DNA of 38,579 bases from Coriobacteriales bacterium (GCA_031272005.1 JAISUQ010000091.1:1-38579); one strand, 5' to 3'; positions 1 through 8,009 are shown, counted from the first letter of the stretch. The notes: generated by a model from the letters alone, not told the origin. Program-made: numbers and translations.

Positions 1-714
1 GCAACGCCTGGGAATCTCAAGCAGCTGGAGCTGCGCAAACACAACATCGCCAAGCGCGAGGCCGACAGGTTGGATACGGCTGATAAGCTGGTTGCCGCCC
101 TGGATGGACAGACCGTACTCATCGCCGCCAAGGTGGGCGAGGAGGGGCAGTTGTTTGGCTCCGTCACGCCGGTGCAGGTGGCCACAGCCATCAACGAGCG
201 CTTTGGTACCGACATCGACCGCAAGCGGATCGATTTGCATGGTGCCATCAAGGCCGCCGGCCTGCACACCGCCAGCATCAGCATCTATCGTGATGTCAAG
301 GCGACTGTGACCATCGAGGTGGTGGACGAGAAGACCGCCGCCGCCTCCGAGGCGGACAGTGTGGCTGAGGAACTGGTTGCTGAAGGCTTGAGCTCCGAGG
401 AGGCCGCCGAGGTTGCCGAAGATGCTGAGGCCGCAGCAGGCGCGGCCGAGGGTGTGGATGCGGATGCGGCAGGTGATGTGGCAGCTGATGCGGCTGTGGA
501 TGCAGTTGCGGATGCAGCTGTGGATGCAGCCGAGGTCGAGTTCAGCTCTCTGAGCCTGGAAGAGCAGGCCAACATCGCCGATGAAGCCCTGGCTGAGGGT
601 CTGAGTGCCGAAGAAGCGGCAGAAGTGGTGGACGAGGTGGAGGGCGCCATCGACGCCGCCATCGCCGACGCCGTGGTTGCCGAAGTCGCCGAGAACCTGG
701 AAAACCCAGAATGA
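1..714 (+). CDS. rplI: 50S ribosomal protein L9, 3' part, with long acidic Ala-rich tail
   Basis: The frame is open from base 1 and the start lies before the window. The first visible residues (ATPGNLKQLELRKHNIAKRE) are the end of the L9 N-terminal domain and its connecting helix. The C-terminal 23S rRNA-binding domain follows (LFGSVTPVQVATAINERFGTDIDRKRI). L9 is usually about 150 residues; here about 110 residues follow the L9 fold and are rich in Ala, Glu and Asp. The tail carries two copies of an (A)EGLS-(S/A)-EEAAEV motif and a DAAVDAVADAAVDAA run coded by short DNA repeats. L9 binds the base of the L1 stalk and affects frame maintenance; no function is known to me for the tail. A hairpin follows the stop. 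Identity is secure; the tail is simply observed. Confidence 0.95.
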   Translation, partial: ATPGNLKQLELRKHNIAKREADRLDTADKLVAALDGQTVLIAAKVGEEGQLFGSVTPVQVATAINERFGTDIDRKRIDLHGAIKAAGLHTASISIYRDVKATVTIEVVDEKTAAASEADSVAEELVAEGLSSEEAAEVAEDAEAAAGAAEGVDADAAGDVAADAAVDAVADAAVDAAEVEFSSLSLEEQANIADEALAEGLSAEEAAEVVDEVEGAIDAAIADAVVAEVAENLENPE

Positions 715-720
715 CGCTGA

Positions 721-764
721 AGAAGCTCCGTCTGGTTGGCTAAGCCCAACCCGGCGGAGCTTCT
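721..764. terminator. Hairpin between convergent rplI and the downstream membrane gene
   Basis: A perfect 10-bp stem (AGAAGCTCCG, 721-730, with 755-764) encloses a second inner stem (GGTTGG/CCAACC). It lies 6 bases after the rplI stop and before the end of the convergent gene, so it can serve both strands. There is no strong T-tract. Confidence 0.6.
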
Positions 765-792
765 GAGAATCCAACTCGGCAGTGTATTCAGC

Positions 793-1560
793 TCAGCAGT
801 GACTGAGCCAACAACTCCGACCGCGTTCCCGATTCTGCCGGGCGATGCGATTCAGGGTGCCAGAGAAGCCGATTATCACGCTCTCCAGTAAGAACAGGGC
901 AATCATCGTCGGGGTCCAACCGTCGGTGATGGCTCGAGGCAGACTCATATCCTCTGTCGCGGCAAAGACGGCTACGCTGACAGCCGAAACCACAATGACT
1001 CCAATCAACGGCACGACACTGCGGCGTGGCCGGTTGGCTGCGCGCGTTGTTTGGCCAAACCCCTTGTTCGCGTCTCCCGGGTGCGGAGCGGCAGCCGGTC
1101 TGACGCTGGGTAGATTGCGACGGAGCAACTCATAGCCCGCAAATGCCAGAAACTCCAGGATGCAGGCACCGACAAACAACAAGTTAACCAAACCCCAGCT
1201 CTGATGGGGTGTCATGGCGCTCAATGGTACGTCTGCGTTTTCCAGCGTGATGGTTGGGATGTCGTAGTCTTCAGCCTTGATGTCGGTGCTGAAATCCGAC
1301 AACGGTTCTGACAGCGTGGAGCTGGAATTGGAGTTGGTCTCGGGAGTACTGTTGGCTCCACTGTCAGTTGCCTGGCTGGTGGCTTCGATAGCTGCTGTCT
1401 CTTCTGTCGCAGAGGCATCCAACTGATCTGTTTGAATCTGGGCCGTTGTGGCTGCCACTGCACTGGCTGGCTGCAGGGCATAAAACAAGGTCGCAATGCC
1501 GACAAAAGCTAACATTAGTTTGAGTAGGAAAGTGAATCTACTTTGTATGAGCCCAACCAT
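793..1560 (-). CDS. Secreted/membrane protein of unknown function
   Basis: I do not recognise this family. The chosen ATG (1560) begins MVGLIQSRFTFLLKLMLAFVG, a basic and then hydrophobic stretch resembling a signal peptide and ending near ASAVAA. About 75 residues rich in Ser, Thr, Glu and Asn follow, then a membrane segment (WGLVNLLFVGACILEFLAFAGY), a basic loop (RRNLPSVRP... ANRPRRS) and two more hydrophobic helices (VVPLIGVIVVSAVSVAVFAA and MIALFLLESVIIGFSG). The length is 255 residues. The frame could be extended upstream to a TTG at 1629, but that would put 23 polar residues before the signal, so the ATG is preferred. It is convergent with rplI and appears monocistronic. Possible roles include envelope maintenance or anchoring; nothing in the sequence decides. 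Confidence 0.6.
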   Translation of the reverse strand: MVGLIQSRFTFLLKLMLAFVGIATLFYALQPASAVAATTAQIQTDQLDASATEETAAIEATSQATDSGANSTPETNSNSSSTLSEPLSDFSTDIKAEDYDIPTITLENADVPLSAMTPHQSWGLVNLLFVGACILEFLAFAGYELLRRNLPSVRPAAAPHPGDANKGFGQTTRAANRPRRSVVPLIGVIVVSAVSVAVFAATEDMSLPRAITDGWTPTMIALFLLESVIIGFSGTLNRIARQNRERGRSCWLSHC

Positions 1561-1722
1561 GGCGCGCCCCTGCCTGTTATGCTCCCCGTGATTCAGAATG
1601 TAACTCAATGATACGCTTCTCCAGCGCAATGACCATCCCCGTTCATCCGGATAAATGGCAAAAGTCGACAGTAAGGTGTGACAGTTGGTAGTGCGACAGC
1701 GTGATAGTGGGCAGGGCCAGCA

Positions 1723-1742
1723 GGGGCGGTTCTGATCGCCCC
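1723..1742 (-). terminator. Possible terminator after the HAD phosphatase gene
   Basis: A GGGGCG/CGCCCC hairpin with an 8-base loop lies 14 bases beyond the stop of the minus-strand HAD gene. It is GC-rich but has no T-tract, so the call is tentative. The rest of 1561-1755 shows nothing else that I can identify. Confidence 0.35.
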
Positions 1743-1755
1743 CTGATTTGCAGCG

Positions 1756-2697
1756 TCAGCTTCGTGCGGCCAGAAAAGCCTCGGCAAACTCGACCCAGCC
1801 GTCGGCCGTTGGCAGCGAGGTGATAAATGTCGGCAGCCCCTGGGCAACGCGAGTCTCCAGAGCGTGCCGGGCGGATTCGGCGCGCAGGGCGTTTGCTACG
1901 GCAACCAGGCAGCCGGTACTCTGGCCCATGGCGATGTCGCCAACCGAGTCGCCGATGGCCAGTGCCTGCTCAGGGCGCAAGCCCCGCTCGCACATATCCA
2001 GTGCTACGGCAGCAGCCTTGGAGCAACCCCGAGGCAAGAGGTGATAGATGTGCACCACCGGGCAATCCTCAAGCCCAGAAGTGTTGCTGCGGATGATACC
2101 ATTGTCCAAAAGCTGCAATGGCAGATGCTCTTTGGCCAACTCCGCTTCTGCTGCTGCGGTGTCCACGCAACCATGCAGAGCCTGGGAGACGCTGCTGTTG
2201 TAGGGGCGGTAGTATTGCAGCTTGCCGGCAAACGCCACCAGCAGTCTCTCAATCACCCTGCTGTCACGCAGTATCTCATAGGGCTGGACGCCCGCCGGCA
2301 ATTCTCCGGGCTGAAGCCCATCGGCCAGCACGACGTCGCGCCATTCTCCCAATTCAAAGCGGGTCCTGGCGTCATCTCCGATGCCGTGCTGGATGAATGT
2401 GCCCATCTCCCCGATATAGCTGTTCAGATTGAGGATGCGCAGCAGCTCATTGCCACCGCGGGCGTCCCGGCCGGTGACGATGACCACCTCGATGCCGGCT
2501 GCTTTGAGTGCGCACAAGGCCTCTGCTGTGGCAGTGGAGGGCTGTCCGGCGTGGTCGGCCAGCAGGCGGCCGCCGGGGGCGAACAGGGTGCCGTCCAGGT
2601 CGGTGTAGATGGTGGTGACGTTGGCAAATGCCGCCGCTGCCGCTGCTGAGTTTACGCCTGGCAGTGCTGAAGGGGTATACTGTACGTCTGTCTGCAT
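1756..2697 (-). CDS. HAD-superfamily phosphatase, Cof-like
   Basis: A cytoplasmic haloacid-dehalogenase-fold hydrolase of 313 residues. HAD motif I is YTDLDGTLF (nucleophile and acid/base aspartates) at about residues 30-38, motif II is VVIVTGR, and motif IV is LAIGDSVGDIAM near residue 260. The large cap between motifs II and III and the overall length fit the Cof/sugar-phosphatase type. The substrate cannot be read from the sequence. The ATG at 2697 (MQTDVQYTPS) is chosen; an in-frame start at 2715 would overlap the divergent gene. The start codon lies inside an inverted repeat (2674-2713), suggesting regulation shared with or opposing the radical SAM gene. The Ala-rich stretch SAAAAAAFA just before motif I is odd but harmless to the fold. 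Confidence 0.8.
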   Translation of the reverse strand: MQTDVQYTPSALPGVNSAAAAAAFANVTTIYTDLDGTLFAPGGRLLADHAGQPSTATAEALCALKAAGIEVVIVTGRDARGGNELLRILNLNSYIGEMGTFIQHGIGDDARTRFELGEWRDVVLADGLQPGELPAGVQPYEILRDSRVIERLLVAFAGKLQYYRPYNSSVSQALHGCVDTAAAEAELAKEHLPLQLLDNGIIRSNTSGLEDCPVVHIYHLLPRGCSKAAAVALDMCERGLRPEQALAIGDSVGDIAMGQSTGCLVAVANALRAESARHALETRVAQGLPTFITSLPTADGWVEFAEAFLAARS

Positions 2698-2713
2698 AGA
2701 CTCACAGTATACC
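2674..2713. promoter_or_regulatory. Inverted repeat over a divergent start region
   Basis: GGTATACTGT at 2674-2683 is repeated in perfect inverted form (ACAGTATACC) at 2704-2713, with 20 bases between. The HAD start codon (2695-2697) is in the spacer and the HemN-like frame begins at the right edge. The arms could form an operator or an mRNA hairpin covering the HAD start. Confidence 0.45.
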
Positions 2714-2715
2714 AA

Positions 2716-4113
2716 TTGTCACTTTGGAAGCGGCTGAAGACCCGGATGGCAGCGAGATCTGCCCCCTTTGACCGATACTCCGAAGATGAGGAACTGAAGG
2801 ATTTATCTGTTTCGATGTTTAGTGAACGTCTCCAATCGCGCATGGTACGCCTGCTGACCCACAAATACCTGCGTCTCGACAACCATGGCGAATTCGCTCT
2901 GCCTGCCGCCAATGCCGGCCAGGAGTACATGCTCTACGCCCATATTCCATTCTGCGAGCAGCTCTGCCCCTATTGCTCGTTCAATCGCTATCCCTTCTCT
3001 GAGGACCGCGCCCGGCGGTACTTTGTCAATCTGCGTCGGGAGATGCAGATGGTGGCGGAGCAGGGCTATGACTTCGTGTCGCTGTATGTGGGCGGCGGCA
3101 CTCCCACCGTGCTGCCTGGCGAGCTGGTGCAGACCATCGACCTGGCCCGGGAGCTGTTTTCGCTGCGCGAGGTCAGTTGCGAGACCAACCCCAACCATCT
3201 CTGCCCGCAGATTCTCGATCAACTGGAGGGGAGGGTGCAGCGCCTGAGCGTTGGAGTGCAGAGTTTTGACGACGGCTTGCTTCAGCAGATGCAGCGCTAC
3301 GGCAAATACGGCTCCGGGTTGGAGACCCTGGAGCGCATCCTGGCTGTACGCGATCGTTTTAAGAGCTTCAACGTTGATATGATCTTCAACTTTCCCAGCC
3401 AGACGGAAGATATACTGGCAAATGATCTTGCCAGCATATTAGAGAGCGGCGTCTCGCAGGTCAGCTTCTACCCACTGATGGCTTCACCATCGGTGTCGCG
3501 CCAGCTGTCCACCACCGTGGGGCGCGTGGATTACCGCCGCGAGGAGCGCTATTATCGCATCATCTGCGAGGCGCTGACCAGGGGGGATAACCCCGCCTAC
3601 ACTTTCGGCAGCGCCTGGACTTTTAACAAGCGCACCGAAGCCAACACCATGATTGATGAGTACATCGTGGATTTTGAGGAGTATCCGGCTATCGGCTCGG
3701 GGGGACTGTCCTATCTCGGAGGCAGCCTGTTCTGCAACACATTCTCCGTCAAGGAGTATAACGAGCGCATTGAAAGTGGGCGGATGAGTGTCTGCGGCAG
3801 CACGCATTTCTCCAAACACGACCGGATGCGCTACCGCTTCATGATGCAGCTGTTTGGCCTGCGGCTGGACAAACGCCAATGGCAACGCGATTTCGGTTGC
3901 TCGGTGGCCGCTGGCCTGCCCGCCGAATATGGTTTCTTCAAGGCTGCCGGCGCCTTTGCCACAGAAGACGACGAGCAGATTCTGCTCACTCCCAAGGGAC
4001 GCTATCTGATGGTGGCACTGATGCGGGAGTTCTTCATCGGCGTGAACAAGGTCCGCGACCAGGCCCGTGCTGCGCTGGTCGGCGAGGAGCGCGAGTTGCT
4101 CTTCGGCAGCTGA
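2716..4113 (+). CDS. HemN/HutW-like radical SAM protein (coproporphyrinogen III oxidase family)
   Basis: A 465-residue radical SAM enzyme. The [4Fe-4S]/SAM motif is HIPFCEQLCPYCSF (CxxxCxxC) near residue 75; the GGGTPT glycine motif, ETNPNHL and SVGVQSFDD follow, all typical of the HemN/HemW branch. Family members perform oxygen-independent porphyrinogen decarboxylation, insert haem (HemW) or open haem anaerobically (ChuW/HutW type). The FNRYPF context after the cluster cysteines is reminiscent of the last group, but I cannot fix the reaction. The C-terminal winged-helix-like region (KHDRMRYRFMMQLFGLRLDK) is also family-typical. The start is uncertain: the TTG at 2716 and the ATG at 2746 both lack a convincing ribosome site. 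Only tRNA-Gly follows it on the same strand. Confidence 0.75.
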   Translation: MSLWKRLKTRMAARSAPFDRYSEDEELKDLSVSMFSERLQSRMVRLLTHKYLRLDNHGEFALPAANAGQEYMLYAHIPFCEQLCPYCSFNRYPFSEDRARRYFVNLRREMQMVAEQGYDFVSLYVGGGTPTVLPGELVQTIDLARELFSLREVSCETNPNHLCPQILDQLEGRVQRLSVGVQSFDDGLLQQMQRYGKYGSGLETLERILAVRDRFKSFNVDMIFNFPSQTEDILANDLASILESGVSQVSFYPLMASPSVSRQLSTTVGRVDYRREERYYRIICEALTRGDNPAYTFGSAWTFNKRTEANTMIDEYIVDFEEYPAIGSGGLSYLGGSLFCNTFSVKEYNERIESGRMSVCGSTHFSKHDRMRYRFMMQLFGLRLDKRQWQRDFGCSVAAGLPAEYGFFKAAGAFATEDDEQILLTPKGRYLMVALMREFFIGVNKVRDQARAALVGEERELLFGS

Positions 4114-4139
4114 TGTTGTGGTACCATAATCACCGACGA

Positions 4140-4214
4140 GCGGGTGTCGCCAAGTGGTAAGGCCCAAGCTTCCCAAGCTTGTACTCGCGGGTTCGAATCC
4201 CGTCACCCGCTCCA
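4140..4214 (+). tRNA. tRNA-Gly (anticodon CCC)
   Basis: A complete cloverleaf of 75 bases: 7-bp acceptor GCGGGTG/CACCCGC, an anticodon loop reading CCC between AGCTT and AAGCT arms, T-arm GCGGGTTCGAATCCCGT, discriminator T and an encoded CCA (4212-4214). Confidence 0.96.
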
Positions 4215-4253
4215 GTAATGCGAGTGCCCCTACAGGGGGCGCTCGCATTACTG
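4213..4253 (+). terminator. Long hairpin directly after tRNA-Gly
   Basis: An 18-bp stem with one G-T wobble and a 5-base loop (TACAG) begins in the CCA end of the tRNA gene. Its size and position fit a tRNA transcription terminator, though no T-run follows. It could compete with folding of the tRNA 3' end. Confidence 0.6.
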
Positions 4254-4279
4254 CAAACTGTGACAGGATTCGATGTCGC

Positions 4280-4322
4280 TTGACTTCTCTGTTCTATCTG
4301 TTATAGTAAAGCTATAACAGAT
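4280..4322 (+). promoter_or_regulatory. Promoter with overlapping operator for the GntR/YtrA operon
   Basis: A -35 TTGACT (4280-4285) and -10 TATAGT (4302-4307) are separated by 16 bases. A perfect 11-bp inverted repeat, ATCTGTTATAG (4296-4306) and CTATAACAGAT (4312-4322) with a 5-base spacer, covers the -10. This arrangement fits autorepression by the regulator encoded immediately downstream. Confidence 0.8.
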
Positions 4323-4350
4323 TTACCTTCGTACAGAGAGGTTGACCAAG

Positions 4351-4734
4351 GTGTTGTTGCAGATTGAGCCGCAGAGTGATGAGCCTATCTATTTGCAGCT
4401 GCGCAATCAGATAGTCCAGGCGTTGGTGCGCGGGGAGCTGAAGGAAGGGGATGCCTTGCCCTCAGTGCGGCGGTTGGCAGTGGATCTGGGCATCAACCTG
4501 CACACCGTGAATAAGGCCTATCAGCTGCTGGAATCCCAAGGTTATCTACACATCTATGGACGCCGCGGTGCCCGTATCACCGCTCCGCTGGCGCCAACCG
4601 GGGACTACGTAGACCAGCTGGCATCCGACCTCAAAAAGCTATATATCGAAGCCCAAAGTCACGGGGTTGACCGCCGGATGTTTGAGCAGACCGTCAAAGC
4701 CATGTTGGCAAAGGAGGCCGAAAATGCCCACTGA
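4351..4734 (+). CDS. GntR-family transcriptional regulator, YtrA type
   Basis: A cytoplasmic DNA-binding protein of 127 residues. The GntR winged helix is clear: EPIYLQLRNQIVQALVRGELKEGDALPSVR, then RRLAVDLGINLHTVNKAYQLLESQGYL and the wing GRRGARI. It has only a short helical tail in place of a large effector domain, as in the YtrA subgroup, which usually represses linked membrane-protein or ABC-transporter operons in response to cell-wall stress. The GTG at 4351 is preferred because AGAGAGG lies 8 bases upstream; the TTG at 4342 abuts that site. The inverted repeat 4296-4322 is its likely operator. It overlaps the next gene by 11 bases, so the two are translated together. Confidence 0.88.
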   Translation: MLLQIEPQSDEPIYLQLRNQIVQALVRGELKEGDALPSVRRLAVDLGINLHTVNKAYQLLESQGYLHIYGRRGARITAPLAPTGDYVDQLASDLKKLYIEAQSHGVDRRMFEQTVKAMLAKEAENAH

Positions 4735-5848
4735 GTTGTTCGTCGTCTTTATCCTGCTGATGGATATCCTCTTGATTGTCAGCTTTGCCTTTGTGCCCTA
4801 TGTGACCCGCAAGACCGAGCTGTTCGGTGTCTCCATCCCCTCAGAGCAGACGCGGCTGCCGCAGCTGATGCGCGAGAGGGCAATCTATCGTAATCAGCTG
4901 CTGGTTGGCGGGGCTGTACTGGTGATTTTAAGCCTGCTCCTGATCTGGCGGACCGACCCCAGCTCGCCCTGGATGATCGGCATCTGGCTGTCTGCCGCGT
5001 GCATTTATCTGCTGGCTGCTTTCCTCCTCTACCTGCCACGCCATCGCGCGCTCCAGCGGATCAAGCAGGAGCAGGGTTGGGATGCGCCAACTCAGAAGTC
5101 GGTGGTCATCGCCGATACCACTCCTTACAGCAAAGACACCATCCATCCGGCCTGGAATCTGCTCTATCTGCCGGTGCTGGCGCTGTGGTCGCTGGCGATG
5201 TGGTGGCTCTGGCCTACACTTCCTGATATGGTCCCCACTCACTACAACGCCGCTGGGGAAGCGGACGCCTGGACGCCTAAAGGGCCCTCGTTAATCTGGG
5301 TGCAGCTGGCCATATACCTGTTCATGGCGATAATCATGATTGGCTGCTACTTCATCATCCGTCACTCCCGCCGCCAAAACGATGCCGCCAAACCGCTGGA
5401 GACCCTGGAGCAGGAAAAACGCTTTCGGCGCCTGAACAGCATCTTTGTGCTGGTCGTTGGCCTGCTGACCTTGATATTCATTGAGGCGATGTTCCTCTAT
5501 ATGATGGTTGGCGGCCCCAACGCCACGTTGCTTTGGGCCAGCGTCATTGCTTATCTGGCGATAGTCGCTGTGGGCGTGGTGCTGCTGATGGTCTTTGTGG
5601 GGCAGGGCGGCTCGCGCCTGAGAAGTCGCGCCCAGCAACAGGTCAGCCAGGTCAACTACGATGACGACCGCTTTTGGAAGCTGGGGCTGTTCTACTGCAA
5701 CCGTGACGACCCGGCCCTGTTTGTGGAGAAGCGCTTCGGCATCGGCTGGACGTCTAACTTCGCCCGCCCGTTGAACTGGGTGCTGATCACCGGACTGCTC
5801 GTACTTATCGCCGCTTTGCTGGTCATCACGATCACCCTGTCTGCCTGA
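4724..5848 (+). CDS. DUF1648/DUF5808 multi-pass membrane protein
   Basis: An integral membrane protein of 374 residues with about eight hydrophobic helices. After the fourth helix comes the DUF1648 signature (LPDMVPTHYNAAGEADAWTPK), shared with SdpI-like immunity and sensor proteins. Near the C-terminus is the DUF5808 motif (FWKLGLFYCNRDDPALFVEK... GIGWTSNFARPLNW). The ATG at 4724 overlaps the GntR stop by 11 bases, and the GntR repressor should control it. Families with this architecture are linked to bacteriocin immunity or envelope-stress signalling; the precise role here is unknown. The next gene, a CPBP protease, is also common in such immunity loci and follows after 13 bases. Confidence 0.8.
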   Translation: MPTELFVVFILLMDILLIVSFAFVPYVTRKTELFGVSIPSEQTRLPQLMRERAIYRNQLLVGGAVLVILSLLLIWRTDPSSPWMIGIWLSAACIYLLAAFLLYLPRHRALQRIKQEQGWDAPTQKSVVIADTTPYSKDTIHPAWNLLYLPVLALWSLAMWWLWPTLPDMVPTHYNAAGEADAWTPKGPSLIWVQLAIYLFMAIIMIGCYFIIRHSRRQNDAAKPLETLEQEKRFRRLNSIFVLVVGLLTLIFIEAMFLYMMVGGPNATLLWASVIAYLAIVAVGVVLLMVFVGQGGSRLRSRAQQQVSQVNYDDDRFWKLGLFYCNRDDPALFVEKRFGIGWTSNFARPLNWVLITGLLVLIAALLVITITLSA

Positions 5849-5861
5849 TGGGAGATGTGCC

Positions 5862-6821
5862 ATGAAACGCGTGCTTGCCTACCTGGCGTTGGTTTTTGGG
5901 ATTACCTGGGGAGTCTGGTTTGCCCTCTTTGGCGTGATTGCTGCAAACCCAGCTGCCTCTGCTCTATATGTGGCTGTAGTGGCAGCCTCGATGTGGGTGC
6001 CGGCAGCATCGGTGAGGCTGGTCAAGTTATTGTGCGGAGAAAAGCGGGTACTGGCTGCCAGCTTCAAACCACTGTTCACCAAACCTCAGGGCAACTGGCA
6101 AAACTACCTGCTGGCCTGGGGTTTGCCAGTGGCGGCTACTCTGGTGGGGGCGGTGCTGTACTTCCTGTGCTTCCCAGAGCAATTCACGTTGAGTAATGAG
6201 TATCTGAAAAACGTGGTGGAGCAGTCCGTGTCGAGCACCATAGCTGCCACAGGCGGCACAACGGACAGTGTAGAGATGCCCGCAGAGAGCCTCTGGCCAT
6301 TGCTGATGGTCTTCCAAATCCTCTTTGCCATAACCCTGGCACCGGCCATCAACAGCCTGTTTGCTCTGGGTGAGGAGATCGGCTGGCGTGGGTTTCTCTA
6401 TCCTCAGCTGGCACAACTGATGCCCCAGCGGTTGGCGTTGCTGTTGACCGGTATAATCTGGGGCTTGTGGCATGCGCCGATTATCGTGCTGATGGGGCAT
6501 AACTATGGCTTTGGCTATTGGGGTGCTCCCATAACAGGTGTGGCGATGATGTGCCTGTTCTGCGTGAGCTTCGGCACCATCCTCAGCTGGCTGACCCAGC
6601 GCAGTGGGAGCATCTGGCCGGCCGCCCTGGGGCACGGTTGCATTAACGCTGTAGGCGGCATCGGTATGCTGTTCTCCACCGTTGACCCTGCTCCCAACCT
6701 GCTGCTTGGTCCCGCTCCGGTTGGGTTTATCGGCACACTGCCGTTTCTGGCCACAGTAATAGTTGTCATGATTCGCACTGCAAAAGAATCGCCTCCACAG
6801 ACAAACAGCGTGGGCGTTTAG
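5862..6821 (+). CDS. CPBP-family intramembrane metalloprotease (CAAX/Abi-like)
   Basis: A 319-residue membrane protein with about eight hydrophobic segments. The three CPBP active-site motifs are present: EEIGWRGFLYPQL (glutamate pair and arginine, about residues 169-181), a second helix with LWHAPIIV (histidine) and LGHGCINAVGG (histidine and asparagine). These predict intramembrane proteolysis; bacterial members include bacteriocin-immunity and prenyl-protein protease homologues. The ATG is preceded by GGGAG, and the gene continues the GntR-DUF1648 operon. Its stop overlaps that of the opposing MarR gene by four bases (TTAG read on both strands), so the two genes have no terminator between them. 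Substrate unknown. Confidence 0.87.
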   Translation: MKRVLAYLALVFGITWGVWFALFGVIAANPAASALYVAVVAASMWVPAASVRLVKLLCGEKRVLAASFKPLFTKPQGNWQNYLLAWGLPVAATLVGAVLYFLCFPEQFTLSNEYLKNVVEQSVSSTIAATGGTTDSVEMPAESLWPLLMVFQILFAITLAPAINSLFALGEEIGWRGFLYPQLAQLMPQRLALLLTGIIWGLWHAPIIVLMGHNYGFGYWGAPITGVAMMCLFCVSFGTILSWLTQRSGSIWPAALGHGCINAVGGIGMLFSTVDPAPNLLLGPAPVGFIGTLPFLATVIVVMIRTAKESPPQTNSVGV

Positions 6822-7690
6822 CCCAAGGCTCGGCGCTTGCGTTCGGCGGCGATGAAGATGTCGCCTATGGCTTTGAACTCCCGACGTTCCTGGGCGTCCA
6901 GCGTCCCCATACGTTCGTGGGTCAGCGCGTCCATCGGCCTGTAAGCCCTGAAGAACACCTCGTTGCCCTCCTCAGTGATGCTCAACAGGTGCGAGCGCCT
7001 GTCCCCAGCGTCCACATGCAGCTGCACCAGATTGTTGGCAAGCAGGGCTTTGGCGGAGGCGGTGAGGGTGTTCTGGCGCATCAACAAGGTGTTGGCGACA
7101 TCCATGGCCCGCATCGGATTACGCTGCCTGGCCAGGGCAAACAGTATGCTGAAGCTGTTCAGTGTCAGGCCGTGTTGTCTGGCAATCCGGCCCAGGGAGG
7201 CGTATGTGATCAGCACGGCCTCGGCATAGAGCGTATCCGCCCTGACCCGACCGCTCTCCAGTCGGATGTTGCGATGCATCCTGACAATCACCAAAGACCC
7301 CTTGAGCAACAGCTCGCGCTGCGCTGAGGTCAACGGCTGCCAGATGTCGGAGATAACCTGAGCGACCTCCCGATCGATTTGTGGCAGCAGCTGAAGGCCG
7401 CTGGCAGAAAGTACGATGTCGAGGCGTCTGGCATCATCGCCTTGCGCCGCCTTATCCACCAGACCGCGCTGCTCAAGATGGTTGAGGCACAGCGTCACAG
7501 CGCTGGGGGTGAGCCCAAGCCGTTGGCTGAGATGACTGGGGGAGCCGGGGCTGGCTCCCTTGATCAGCTCCAAAAAGATGCAGTATTCAGTCAGGCTGAT
7601 ATCGAAGCAGCGGGCGATGGCTGCTTTGAGGGCATGGGTGGTGTAGATGTTGTTAATCAGGTGATTGAGTGTGAACAGCCCCTGTTTCAT
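6818..7690 (-). CDS. Tandem MarR-MarR transcriptional regulator
   Basis: A cytoplasmic regulator of 290 residues, twice the usual MarR length. The N-terminal half has a MarR winged helix (SLTEYCIFLELI... SHLSQRLGLTPSAVTLCLNHLEQRGLVDKAAQGDDARRLDIVLSASG). The C-terminal half has a second, diverged one (LTLNSFSILFALARQRNPMRAMDVANTLLMRQNTLTASAKALLANNLVQLHVDAGDRRSHLLSITEEG). The DDARR and DRRSH wings are both intact, so both halves may bind DNA. MarR proteins normally dimerise; the fusion may act as a pre-formed dimer. It is divergent from the molybdopterin oxidoreductase at 8010, with a repeat-bearing intergenic region between, and is a good candidate to control it. The ligand cannot be read. Confidence 0.85.
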   Translation of the reverse strand: MKQGLFTLNHLINNIYTTHALKAAIARCFDISLTEYCIFLELIKGASPGSPSHLSQRLGLTPSAVTLCLNHLEQRGLVDKAAQGDDARRLDIVLSASGLQLLPQIDREVAQVISDIWQPLTSAQRELLLKGSLVIVRMHRNIRLESGRVRADTLYAEAVLITYASLGRIARQHGLTLNSFSILFALARQRNPMRAMDVANTLLMRQNTLTASAKALLANNLVQLHVDAGDRRSHLLSITEEGNEVFFRAYRPMDALTHERMGTLDAQERREFKAIGDIFIAAERKRRALG

Positions 7691-7699
7691 CAGCTACCC

Positions 7700-7844
7700 C
7701 CTTCGTCTGCCGAGGCACCGTATGTCGCATGCGCCACGGCCGCCGCCGCCGCCGTTTGACTCCTTCGCCTACCGAGGCACCGTTCGCTGCCTGCGCCATG
7801 GCGGCCGCCGCCGTTTGACTTCCCTTCGCCTGCCGGGGCACCGT
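7700..7844. repeat. Two and a half tandem copies of a ~61-bp repeat
   Basis: A core resembling CTTCGCCTGCCGAGGCACCG occurs at about 7701, 7763 and 7824 (spacings 62 and 61). Between the cores is a second conserved part: GCGCCA(C/T)GGC, a GCC/GCG run and GCCGTTTGACT. The third copy stops after the core. The array fills much of the 319-base gap (7691-8009) between the MarR-MarR regulator and the oxidoreductase gene, where regulator binding would be expected. No gene is supported in the gap. Immediately before 8010 lies GAGAGGAGG, a strong ribosome site. Confidence 0.85.
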
Positions 7845-8009
7845 ACGTTACGTTGGCGATGCGCGGATCCGAAAGCCGTTGTGCCAATTCTACAGCTTCT
7901 CCATCGGCAAATTCATTGAGTCAATGAAGCATCTGGTCAAGGGTCTGTTCGCAATCGCCAGCGCAGGGCGTATCTTTGTGGTAATGCAGAAATCTCGAGA
8001 GGAGGCTTC

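Noticed and set aside
7700..7844. CRISPR array
   Set aside because: Only two and a half copies, the intervening sequence is itself repeated rather than unique, and no cas gene is nearby.
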